Source: a virus. Taken from it: a DNA stretch of 20,767 nucleotides. Below are positions 14,079 through 20,767 of this stretch, one piece after another. A model generated the notes under the pieces. It had not been told where the DNA came from, did no database searches, and saw only the letters and a list, made by a program, of their open reading frames with translations. The position numbers were made by a program, and so were the translations under genes. The stretch covers positions 1-20,767 of IMG/VR virus record IMGVR_UViG_3300032050_000990; one strand, written 5' to 3'. Positions within the stretch are counted from its first letter, which is position 1. Each line of letters starts with the position of its first letter.

Positions 14079-16289
14079 TTAGTTCGGAATGCGGAGGACT
14101 TTAAAGCCCGTCCCGCCAGAATCCGCTGCGCCGACCGTGACGCGCTCCACCGTGTTGTTGTCCACATCGTACAGCAGCAGCGCCGTCTGACCAGCCGTAG
14201 ACGTATTGTCAATCCGCATCCGTTCGCTGGCGTTTGGCGCAAACACGAACGGCGCGTTGTTCAGCCCGTAGAAGCGAATGCCGTTTGTCGTAGAATCGGC
14301 AGCGATTTCAAGTCCGTTCCCGCCAGATGAATTTTCAAGCCGAAGCGTTGCGATCCCTGCACGCTCCACTTCAAGGCCAGAGCCAAGCGCAAATGCGGGA
14401 CTCGCCGTCCCAATGCCAACATCCCCCCCGCTCGTAATCCGCGCCCGCTCGGTGTTGGCCGTCAGAAACGCGAGAGCGGCAGTGCCCGTCGTGGAGCTGA
14501 TTCCGATCTGCATCCCGCCCGTCGTTTCCGACAGAATATTCGTGAACTCCGTGCCACGGAACACCACCTCGTTGATCGCATCACTATTCTGGATGTTGAC
14601 TCTTGCCGACGTCGTGGTCGTTGTTCCGATTGCCAGATACCCGTTTGCATCCAACGTCATCGCCTGCGTGAACGAGATCGCGTTCCCCGCCGTGCCGGAG
14701 GGGGCGGTGTACCATGAGTGTGCGCCAGCGGACTGCGAATACTGCGACGCCGCAGCAGTAGCAACGTATTTGTAATTGCTGCCGTCGTAGTAACCGTTCT
14801 GGATCAGATTCAATCCGCTCGTACTGAAGTTCCACAATGCGCCAGCATTCAGTTGCAACGCACGGATGCTACTTCCTGTCCCCCACGCACTCGGCGTCAC
14901 CCCGAGGCCGAGGTTGCCGGAGGCGTCGATGGTCATCCGGGTGATGTCATTCGTCCCGAAGCACAAGTTGGTTGCATTGCCTGTTTTGATGCCGGACGAA
15001 TACGCCGCAGACCCGCTAAACAACTGATTGCCAGCAGAGCCTTCCACGCCAAGAACAAACGACCCGCCCGTATTGGCAAAATTGGCGTAGTGAAACGCGG
15101 TCGTCGTCCCGTTGAACAACAGCCCTTGCGTCCCGGTTGCAGCCGAACCAGTTCGCGTAATCAGACTGTTGAACGTCGAACTTCCGCTCACCGTCAGGCT
15201 CGACAACGTGCCGACGCTGGTGAGCGAGGAGGCGGTGACGCCGCTGGCGAGCGTGTTCCCAGAGAGCGAGCCCGCCGGTGCCGCCCCGTTCAGCGTGGCC
15301 GTGATCGTGCCCGCCGAGAAGTTGCCGCTGGCATCGCGGGCCACCACCTTCGAGGCCGTGTTCGCGTCCGTCGCGTCCACCGCAAACGTCCGCGCCGCGG
15401 ACCCGTTGTAGGTGCCGCCGCTGGTCAGGTAAGTGCCCGCGGTCAGCGCGTTCGAGACCTGCGTGGCCGTGCCGGAAAGCGTGGCCGTGATCGTGCCCGC
15501 GGCAAAGTTACCGGACCCGTCCCGCAGGACGGACGTGTTCGCCGTGTTGGTCGCGGTCTCGACGTACAGCGGGGCCACCACGTTCACCGCAATAACACCG
15601 TTGCTGGCGTTTGCCCGCACGATCCAGCCGAGCGCCTGATACAGCCCGCTCGACGGCTTGGTCTCGGTGAACCCGCCCGAGCCGTTGCTGTAGATGATAT
15701 TGCCGACCGTGAAGCCGTTCGTGTTGACGTCAAACAGCTCGCCAATTACGACCGCCAGCCCGAACTGGCCCGTCGTCAGCGCCTGCTCGGAGATGCCGAG
15801 CACCAGATCCGTCGCGCTGGTGACGACCGCCACCTCGATCGCCTGCTCACCAGGATTGTAGCCGGTCGCCTTGACGACCGAGCCTTTGCTGATCGTGCCG
15901 GTCGCCTTGATCCGGAAATGCGTGGAGTTGGCCCCGATATTATTCGTGTAGTCGTCGATCGTCTTGTTCGTCAGCGTCGCCGCGTCCACCGTCGTGACGG
16001 CCCGGTCCGCGACGTACGAGCAAAAGACGTCTTTGACGCCCGCGGAGAACGGGACCAGCGCATCGGCGTTGGACGACTGGAGGACCTGCGTCCGCGCCAG
16101 CGTGCCGGTGCCGGTCGTGCCAATCCCGATCTCGAACTCGGCCCCGCCTTGTATGACGTAGTAGACCAGCGAGCCGTTGGCGAACGCCGTATTGAAGGAC
16201 TGGAATCCGGCCGGAGCACCCGCCAGCGAGACCGTGCCCGTGCCTGTCGTGGTCGTCGTTTCCTTGACGCGATCTGCGAGGAGTGCCAT
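14079..16289 (-). CDS. Fibre-like protein (putative tail or head fibre)
   Basis: This 736-residue protein starts MALLADRVKETTTT, as many phage fibre N-termini do, with a beta-rich head domain up to about residue 130 including FSAGVKDVFC. Residues 131-250 form a second domain (GTISKGSVVKATGYNPGEQA, SNGSGGFTETKPSSGLYQALGW). A repeated phrase, RD-SGNF-AGTITATL-G, occurs at 254-273 and 316-335, then Ser/Thr-rich shaft segments. The C-terminal 300 residues carry DASGNLGLGVTP, DANGYLAIGTT, SGGDVGIGTASP and ERMRIDNTS, typical of trimeric fibre or receptor-binding tips in environmental phages. No peptidase S74 intramolecular chaperone is seen, so folding would need another factor or none. AAGG precedes the ATG. 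Its place between head-closure and tail-completion genes is unusual for a tail fibre, leaving a head or neck fibre as the alternative. Confidence 0.75.
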   Translation of the reverse strand: MALLADRVKETTTTTGTGTVSLAGAPAGFQSFNTAFANGSLVYYVIQGGAEFEIGIGTTGTGTLARTQVLQSSNADALVPFSAGVKDVFCSYVADRAVTTVDAATLTNKTIDDYTNNIGANSTHFRIKATGTISKGSVVKATGYNPGEQAIEVAVVTSATDLVLGISEQALTTGQFGLAVVIGELFDVNTNGFTVGNIIYSNGSGGFTETKPSSGLYQALGWIVRANASNGVIAVNVVAPLYVETATNTANTSVLRDGSGNFAAGTITATLSGTATQVSNALTAGTYLTSGGTYNGSAARTFAVDATDANTASKVVARDASGNFSAGTITATLNGAAPAGSLSGNTLASGVTASSLTSVGTLSSLTVSGSSTFNSLITRTGSAATGTQGLLFNGTTTAFHYANFANTGGSFVLGVEGSAGNQLFSGSAAYSSGIKTGNATNLCFGTNDITRMTIDASGNLGLGVTPSAWGTGSSIRALQLNAGALWNFSTSGLNLIQNGYYDGSNYKYVATAAASQYSQSAGAHSWYTAPSGTAGNAISFTQAMTLDANGYLAIGTTTTTSARVNIQNSDAINEVVFRGTEFTNILSETTGGMQIGISSTTGTAALAFLTANTERARITSGGDVGIGTASPAFALGSGLEVERAGIATLRLENSSGGNGLEIAADSTTNGIRFYGLNNAPFVFAPNASERMRIDNTSTAGQTALLLYDVDNNTVERVTVGAADSGGTGFKVLRIPN
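15285..15530 (-). repeat. Two-copy repeat inside the fibre gene
   Basis: Bases 15471-15530 and 15285-15344 encode the same 20-residue phrase (RD-SGNF-AGTITATL-G) with few differences and closely similar DNA. The copies are 186 bases apart, start to start. This short duplication is characteristic of phage fibre shafts. Confidence 0.7.
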
Positions 16290-16300
16290 CGGTCAGTCCC

Positions 16301-16726
16301 TTACTGGAGCGTGAGGACGCCAGTGCTCGGGTCGAAATCGACCGCGAACGTATCGCCAGCGCCGAGCGTGATCGAGGTGCCGTAGTCCCACCAGCCGATC
16401 AGGTTGCCGCTCGCCGTCGTGCTGTTATAGAGCACCGCATACCGGAACGGCCCAATGCTGCCACCGGCGGCCGTCCAGGTCGCCGGATCCGCCAGCACCA
16501 GCTTGTAGACGCCGCCCGTCTGGCTGCTCGAGGTCTGGGTCGCCACATTGCCGCCGGCCGTGTAGCCATTGCCCGGCGTGATCTCGGCGAGGTCCGCGAA
16601 GACCGCATCGGCCGCGGCGTCCGGCGTGGCGTTGGTCAGGTACACCTTGAGCGTGTCGGAGCCCAGGTTGTGCGTCTTTTCGGCCAAGGCCTCGACGAAG
16701 GCCTGAAACTTGTTGTAGGTCGCCAT
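16301..16726 (-). CDS. Conserved phage structural protein of unknown function
   Basis: This 141-residue protein has phrases I recognise from many tailed-phage genomes: MATYNKFQAFVEALAEKTHN, LGSDTLKVYLTNATP, DLAEITPGNGYTAGG, YKLVLADPATWTAAGGSIG and FRYAVLYNSTTASG followed by LIGWWDYG. The family is usually found near fibre or decoration genes and has no proven role. It begins at an ATG with a GAGG site 8 bases upstream, 10 bases after the previous stop. The protein looks all-beta apart from its N-terminal helix. Directly next to it is the 736-residue fibre gene, suggesting the two work together, for example as attachment base and fibre. That pairing is inference. Confidence 0.75.
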   Translation of the reverse strand: MATYNKFQAFVEALAEKTHNLGSDTLKVYLTNATPDAAADAVFADLAEITPGNGYTAGGNVATQTSSSQTGGVYKLVLADPATWTAAGGSIGPFRYAVLYNSTTASGNLIGWWDYGTSITLGAGDTFAVDFDPSTGVLTLQ

Positions 16727-16736
16727 CGGGTTGTCC

Positions 16737-17006
16737 TCAGTGTAGGTAGGTCGTGGCGCCCATCTCCACGCTCTGGGCCACCAGCTGCAGCACCTCGGAT
16801 GGATCGGTCCCTTCCGCGGCGACCGCCTGCCCGGACGGGTCCGTCCACTGCACCACGAGCCCGGCCGTCCCGACTGGCCTGAGCTCCAAGATACCGCCGT
16901 ACCGAGCGCACAATGCCTCGGCTCTTGCCTGATCGCTTGGCGCCCAGGTCAGCCGGCGCTGGTCGCGGTTGACCACCTGGCGGATGTCCTCCGGAATGCG
17001 GGTCAC
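16737..17006 (-). CDS. Small hypothetical protein (89 aa)
   Basis: This protein begins with a GTG at 17006, 1 base after the head-closure stop, with GGAG about 7 bases upstream. It starts with a basic helix (MTRIPEDIRQVVNRDQRR), then an alpha-beta region with YGGILELRPVG, TAGLVVQWTDPSG and EVLQLVAQSVEMG. Nothing resembles a catalytic motif. It may be a small neck or cassette protein. I do not recognise the family. Tight coupling to the head-closure gene suggests a virion-assembly role. Confidence 0.6.
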   Translation of the reverse strand: MTRIPEDIRQVVNRDQRRLTWAPSDQARAEALCARYGGILELRPVGTAGLVVQWTDPSGQAVAAEGTDPSEVLQLVAQSVEMGATTYLH

Positions 17007-17007
17007 G

Positions 17008-17412
17008 TCAGGTCTCCGTCAGGAGGTGATAGCCGTCTTTCACCTCGACGGCCTCGTAGATCTCGAAGGTGGCGTACTCGGTCGGGTCCACGAGCTCGAG
17101 CGTCAGCCGCTGGCATCGGAGGGCCCGTTGCAGGTAGACGCCCCGGATCATGTACAGCGGCCCGTCGCCCTCGCGGAGGGCCCCGAACTTGGGCACCTCG
17201 ACGTAATCGGCGACCGTGGCGACCGCCGCGGTCCGGCTCTCGAGATGACTCTGCGGGGCCAGCGGGATCTCTTGGGCGTCCGCCGTATCGTCCAGACGGC
17301 CCCACCATTCCCCGGTCTTGACGTAGACCGGCCGGCCGAAGCCACCGCCGCCGGCCTCCTGCCGCTCGTACAGGGTCAGCCGGCGATCCAAGAGCCCCGG
17401 CGCCACGGTCAC
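17008..17412 (-). CDS. Head-closure / head-tail adaptor protein
   Basis: This protein of about 134 residues contains GLLDRRLTLYERQEAGGGGF, GEWWGRLDDTADAQEIPL, and DYVEVPKFGALREGDGPLYMIRGV, ending with ALRCQRLTLELVD. The opening 'L--R-TL-', the W-R segment and the late 'Y-I-GV' match SPP1 gp16/HK97 gp7-type head-tail joining proteins, which close the connector ring after DNA packaging. I place the start at GTG 17412, where GTGA overlaps the connector stop. A longer frame from GTG 17454 exists but would overlap more with no better ribosome binding site. It directly follows the connector gene as in related phages. Confidence 0.78.
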   Translation of the reverse strand: MTVAPGLLDRRLTLYERQEAGGGGFGRPVYVKTGEWWGRLDDTADAQEIPLAPQSHLESRTAAVATVADYVEVPKFGALREGDGPLYMIRGVYLQRALRCQRLTLELVDPTEYATFEIYEAVEVKDGYHLLTET

Positions 17413-17969
17413 TGGGCCACCCCGAGCTTGAGGAGGCGCAGCGTCTTCATGCACCGGGCCACGGTCTCGCGGCTGGCGTCCCAGGTAATTGAGGTGCCGG
17501 CAGCCGTCTCGGAGGCGGCGCCCGGCGTCCGGCGCTGGTACAGGTCCGCGGCGAGGTCGATGATGACCTCATTGAGCAGCGGCTCGAGCGCGGCGTAGTC
17601 CTGCCGAAGCGAGAGCCCGACGTTGGCCGTGATCGTGTAGGGGCCATAGGGGAAGGTGACCCCATCCTTGCCATAGATGACGCCGGAGCGGCCGTCGACC
17701 CAGTAGTCCGCGGCCGAGACGGCCATGCCGTCGCTGTCCACGATCGCCGTGACGGCGCACGGCCGGCGCGGGAAGACGAGCGAGGTGACTGGCAGGTCCA
17801 GCGCGTCCGCCCGGTCAATGGCCGACTGGCTGGTCGCCGTAATGGGCGTATCGGTCCAGAGCTCGAGCATGGCCTTGGCCCGGCCGAGCAGCGCCGTTAG
17901 GAGGGCGTTCTCGGCCGACGACTCGATGCGGAGGTAATCCTTGAGGTCAGAGAGGGTTGGCAGGGCCAC
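17409..17969 (-). CDS. gp6-like head-tail connector protein
   Basis: The protein (about 186 residues) contains LSDLKDYLRIESSAENALL followed by LLGRAKAMLELWTDTPI, the typical N-terminal helices of the HK97 gp6-like connector family. Later come FPRRPCAVTAIVDSDG, YWVDGRSGVIYGKDG and FPYGPYTITANVGLSL, then a C-terminal helix LLNEVIIDLAADLYQRRTPG, all in family order. Twelve or thirteen copies would form the ring beneath the portal. I start at GTG 17969, with GAGG upstream, which overlaps the glycosyltransferase gene by 23 bases. An ATG at 18047 would add 26 residues (MSMCAGCMIIEPSAPS) unlike the family, so I prefer the short start. Confidence 0.85.
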   Translation of the reverse strand: MALPTLSDLKDYLRIESSAENALLTALLGRAKAMLELWTDTPITATSQSAIDRADALDLPVTSLVFPRRPCAVTAIVDSDGMAVSAADYWVDGRSGVIYGKDGVTFPYGPYTITANVGLSLRQDYAALEPLLNEVIIDLAADLYQRRTPGAASETAAGTSITWDASRETVARCMKTLRLLKLGVAQ

Positions 17970-19293
17970 GGCCCAGAGCCTCGCGGAGGAAGGTGGCGTA
18001 CTGGGCGCCGACGGCTCGATAATCATGCAGCCGGCGCACATACTCATGCACCCGGACCGCCTCGGCCCGGTAAAACATCGCGTCTTGCGCCAGCCGCCGG
18101 ATGACGTAGCGCAGCGTCTCTTTGTCGTTGGCGTAGGTCCACGGGATCAGGTCGCCATTCAGGCGGGCCGCCTCGTCTGCGGCGAGCGGATCGCCGGCAA
18201 TGACTGGCTGGCCCATGGCCGCGCCCTCGAGGCCGGAGCCCTGCATCCCGAGCCAGAAGCTGTCAAAGGTGGCGTGGCAGGTGGCCTTCCGCCGGAGCGC
18301 CTCGCCGTGATCCATGTTCTCAATGAGGACGACCTCGCACCGGACGTCGTCCAGCACCTTGCATTCCTCGACCGCCTCGAGGAGGACGCTCGTGCCCTTG
18401 ATGGCCCGCTTGGTCGGGCTGTGCGCGATGCGAAAGGGGCCGCTCGCCGGCTTGGCCACGAGCGGCAGGTAGTCGTCCACCGGCACCGGGATCGGCAGAT
18501 ACCGCGTGATGCCGTGCCGGCCGTGGTACGGACGAGCCCCGAACTGGATGGCCCGGTTGCGGCGGTCCGCGTCCTCGTCGACGTAGGTCTTCCGCGGATC
18601 ATCCGGCAGCATCGACCCGTGATAGGTGATGGCCACCCGCTGATCCGGCCAGAGGCTGTACTTGAGATCCTGATGCAGCGTCCGGTAGTCCATGTGGACG
18701 TGGATGACGTCAGCCGTCATCGCCAGAAACTCCACCGTCTGCCGGTGCAGGTCGCCATCCCACTGCCGGAGGTGGCAGTGCGGGTTGCTGTAGCCCCAGC
18801 GGGCGAAGGCCGAGACCACGCCGGGGTCGGTGTTGGCCGCGGCATGGTAGCGGTAGGCCGCCGCGCCGGGATCATAATGGGTGAGCTGCAGCACGCGGAT
18901 GGCATCCGGCGCCGGCGTCGCGGGCGCATAGAGCGACGGCACACCTTCCGGCGAAAGGATCCGGCCAGCCGCGGCCCAGAGCTGGGCGGCCTTCTGATCG
19001 TCCACCACGAGCGTCTGCGGGGTCAGGCTGGGCCGCGTGGCGGCCATCTCGCGCCAAAGCGCGGCCCCGGTCGGATGCATCAGCTCGAAGAACGCATCCG
19101 GCATAACGTGCCCAACGGCTGCCAAGGCATCGGCCCGATCCTTTCGGACGCGGAACCGTTCGCCAGGAGCCCGTCGGACGTTGTCCACAATGCACCGCGC
19201 CACCGCCGTCACGTCGACCATCTCCTCCAGTCGACCCAACGGCAGGGCCGCCGAGGAGACCGAAGCCTCCCCGGCGTCCTGCGTCTGGCTCAT
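17947..19293 (-). CDS. Glycosyltransferase-like protein (GT-B fold) within the head module
   Basis: The frame from ATG 19293 gives 448 residues. Residues 133-290 and 290-430 look like the two Rossmann-like halves of a GT-B glycosyltransferase. Signs are RVLQLTHYDPG at 133, TADVIHVHMDYRTLH at 193, the phrase FRIAHSPTKRAIKGTSVLLEAVEE at 287 that resembles GT4 and related proteins (H-P-NR-IKG---L-EA), and GLEGAAMGQPVIAGDPLA at 354, the donor-binding E-x-G-x-P-V-like region. Residues 1-130 are an extra N-terminal region not found in most GT-B enzymes. The gene lies between capsid and connector genes, after a 4-base gap, with a weak ribosome binding site. An upstream in-frame ATG at 19317 would overlap the capsid gene. 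It probably adds sugar to a phage or host acceptor, unknown from sequence. Confidence 0.75.
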   Translation of the reverse strand: MSQTQDAGEASVSSAALPLGRLEEMVDVTAVARCIVDNVRRAPGERFRVRKDRADALAAVGHVMPDAFFELMHPTGAALWREMAATRPSLTPQTLVVDDQKAAQLWAAAGRILSPEGVPSLYAPATPAPDAIRVLQLTHYDPGAAAYRYHAAANTDPGVVSAFARWGYSNPHCHLRQWDGDLHRQTVEFLAMTADVIHVHMDYRTLHQDLKYSLWPDQRVAITYHGSMLPDDPRKTYVDEDADRRNRAIQFGARPYHGRHGITRYLPIPVPVDDYLPLVAKPASGPFRIAHSPTKRAIKGTSVLLEAVEECKVLDDVRCEVVLIENMDHGEALRRKATCHATFDSFWLGMQGSGLEGAAMGQPVIAGDPLAADEAARLNGDLIPWTYANDKETLRYVIRRLAQDAMFYRAEAVRVHEYVRRLHDYRAVGAQYATFLREALGRGPANPL

Positions 19294-19297
19294 CCGA

Positions 19298-20653
19298 TCA
19301 GGACGAGGCCGGGACATCGAGGACCACGAACGGCGAGTGCGGGTCCACCTTGTTCCCCGAGCCGTCCACCTTGTAGGCGTAGGTCGAGGTCGGGAGGGGG
19401 ATACCGCCGCCACGCGCCACGAAGCGGTAGGTCGTGACGTCCTGCACGAACGCGACGTGGATCGAGGACTCCACCGTCAGGGCCTGCCGGAGCCCCATGG
19501 CGTAGAAGTCGCCGTTCACCAGCGCCACATCGCCCTTGGTGCCGATCGTCGGGAGCAGGTCGGTGACGATGACCGGCAGCCCGAGGAGCAGCATCTGCGG
19601 CTTGTCGCGCAGGTTCGCGATCCAGGTCACCATGGTGTTGTTGGTGGTCTGGAGGGCGAACAGCTTGGCCAGCACCCGGCGGGAGACCATCCAGACCGAG
19701 TTGGGGCCATGCGTGTGCTGCTGGTACATCGAGAACGCATCCGCCGCGGTGAACGTGTCGGCCGTCGCCCGGTTGACGGCGATGAGCGACGTGTTGTTAT
19801 CGTTCAGCGCCCCGAGCGGCTGGCTCGAGCCCGTGCCGTCGATCGTGATGTCTTCATTCATCTTGTTCACGATCTGCCCGCCCACGGCCGTGGTGACCTC
19901 GCTGGGCAGCTCGCCCGTGAAGTCGTCGCCCAGGAGCTCGTCGCCGAACTGGGTGATGGCCGCGTACTTGTACATCGTCAGCAGCCGCTGGCCGAACGTC
20001 GGCTCGCGGGTCGGCTTGGTTGAGCCTTCGCCCACGATCGTCACGTTGGCGATCTTACCGGCCATCGGACGGTTGAGGGTCGTGGTGCCCTCATCCTGCA
20101 CGAGGTACGGGATGCGGAGCGACCGGCCCGGCACGTTGTACCGGCGGGCGTACTGAAACAGGCCAGGCTGCTGGTTCGAGACCGAGAAGATCTCCGGCAC
20201 CTGCGTCAGCGGGAGCAGGTACTCGCCGCCGTTGGTGGAGCCGGTAATCGTGCGGGTCATCAGGTCCACCTGCTTCAGCGCCTCAGCCTCGCGGCCGTTG
20301 GCCGGCCCGCGGGTGGCCGCCCGGATGTAGCTGCCCACATTCGGGAACGCCTGCACGATGGCCGAGCGCACCTCGGTCATGGCATCGGCCATGCCGGAGA
20401 ACTCGCTGCGGTCAGCGCCGGCATCGACCCGGACCAGCTCGGCATCGCCGCCCTGGCGGGAGACTTCGGCATCCGGCGTAAACTCGGCGGCCGTCTGGGC
20501 CCGCATCTCGAGGGACCGGATCTCGGAGGTCATGCGCTCAACCTCTTCGGCCGTGTAGCTGTTGGTCGGGTCGACCAGGTCGTGACGGATCTTGTGGGCC
20601 TGCTCGCGGAGCGCCGCGGCCGCCCGGTTCTTGGAAACCAGCGGGGTCTTCAT
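19298..20653 (-). CDS. HK97-fold major capsid protein with N-terminal delta domain
   Basis: This 451-residue protein has the length and order of HK97 gp5-type capsid proteins. Residues 1-100 are charged and helical (ALREQAHKIRHDL, YTAEEVERMTSEIRSLEMR), the delta or scaffold domain that prohead protease removes in this family. From about residue 135 come TRTITGSTNGGEYLLP, then QVPEIFSVSNQQPGLFQYAR, IPYLVQDEGTTTL, VGEGSTKPT and FGQRLLTMYKYAAITQFGDELL, the classical E-loop/P-domain order, and later SVWMVSRRVLAKLFAL, GLPVIVTDLLP, ALVNGDFYAMGLRQALTVESS and FVARGGGI. It starts at ATG 20653 with GAGGTG upstream, and this ATG overlaps the TGA of the preceding gene. It forms the icosahedral shell. Whether it crosslinks is not known. 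Confidence 0.93.
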   Translation of the reverse strand: MKTPLVSKNRAAAALREQAHKIRHDLVDPTNSYTAEEVERMTSEIRSLEMRAQTAAEFTPDAEVSRQGGDAELVRVDAGADRSEFSGMADAMTEVRSAIVQAFPNVGSYIRAATRGPANGREAEALKQVDLMTRTITGSTNGGEYLLPLTQVPEIFSVSNQQPGLFQYARRYNVPGRSLRIPYLVQDEGTTTLNRPMAGKIANVTIVGEGSTKPTREPTFGQRLLTMYKYAAITQFGDELLGDDFTGELPSEVTTAVGGQIVNKMNEDITIDGTGSSQPLGALNDNNTSLIAVNRATADTFTAADAFSMYQQHTHGPNSVWMVSRRVLAKLFALQTTNNTMVTWIANLRDKPQMLLLGLPVIVTDLLPTIGTKGDVALVNGDFYAMGLRQALTVESSIHVAFVQDVTTYRFVARGGGIPLPTSTYAYKVDGSGNKVDPHSPFVVLDVPASS

Positions 20654-20767
20654 GGGATCACCTCTTCGGTGGAATGACGAAAGGACTGGCGCACCGCCTC
20701 GAGGCGGATGGCCATGGAGACTGCCGACCCATGCGTGGTGGTCGCCGGACTGGTTGCCGGATGGGCG
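20650..20767 (-). CDS. C-terminal fragment of an upstream head gene (possibly protease or portal)
   Basis: In the frame ending at the TGA of 20650-20652, 38 residues are open from the right edge (ending HSTEEVIP), with the stop overlapping the capsid start as ATGA. That coupling is the main evidence. The other two minus-strand frames are also open over most of this stretch because of high GC. The visible residues are low in information. In HK97-like phages the gene before the capsid gene is usually the prohead protease, which would suit the delta domain seen in the capsid protein, but this cannot be confirmed here. Confidence 0.5.
   Translation of the reverse strand, partial: AHPATSPATTTHGSAVSMAIRLEAVRQSFRHSTEEVIP

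Noticed and set aside
14718-16385. Plus-strand frame of 555 codons opposite the fibre gene
   Set aside because: Arg/Val/Gly-rich low-complexity translation, opposite a recognisable fibre protein. It also extends over two minus-strand genes.
17409-18047. Longer start for the connector at ATG 18047
   Set aside because: The extra 26 residues overlap the glycosyltransferase frame and do not resemble the connector N-terminus. GTG 17969 has a GAGG upstream and starts at the usual family position.

Overview
The window is a continuous block of virion genes from a tailed dsDNA bacteriophage or prophage with siphovirus-type (HK97/lambda-like) architecture. Every supported gene is on the minus strand, so transcription runs from base 20767 towards base 1. 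The DNA is GC-rich with short gaps, many ATGA/GTGA stop-start overlaps and Shine-Dalgarno sequences, so the host is probably a high-GC bacterium using ordinary initiation. The host cannot be named. No integrase, lysis, replication, tRNA or CRISPR feature is visible.

In transcription order: (1) Head, 20767-17008: C-terminus of an upstream gene, HK97-fold major capsid protein, a glycosyltransferase-like protein, a gp6-like head-tail connector and a head-closure protein. (2) An unusual cassette of about 8 kb, 17006-8974: a small hypothetical gene, a 141-aa phage protein, a 736-aa fibre-like protein, a 106-aa protein with a proline-rich tail, two related beta-rich proteins, a 729-aa protein built of short tandem repeats, a 114-aa protein, a 67-aa protein, a 248-aa protein with GAYxLTGQ repeats and a 116-aa protein. 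(3) Tail, 8977-226: HK97-gp10-like completion protein, tail-terminator-like protein, tail tube, G/GT-type assembly chaperones with an intact GGGAAAC slippery site, tape measure, a distal tail protein and a 1410-aa tail-tip protein with Fn3-like domains. (4) The window ends inside a second putative glycosyltransferase.

The head and tail genes form a standard assembly line: capsid, connector and closure protein make the head and neck; tube, terminator, chaperones and tape measure make the tail; the distal protein and large tip protein close it. In HK97-like phages the tail-completion gene normally follows head closure directly. Here the two are separated by a set of fibre-like and repeat-rich genes, and glycosyltransferase-like genes sit at both edges of the structural module. 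A testable reading is that this phage makes Thr/Ser/Ala/Gly-rich appendages or decorations, possibly glycosylated. That is inference. The direct evidence is gene order, repeats and sequence motifs.
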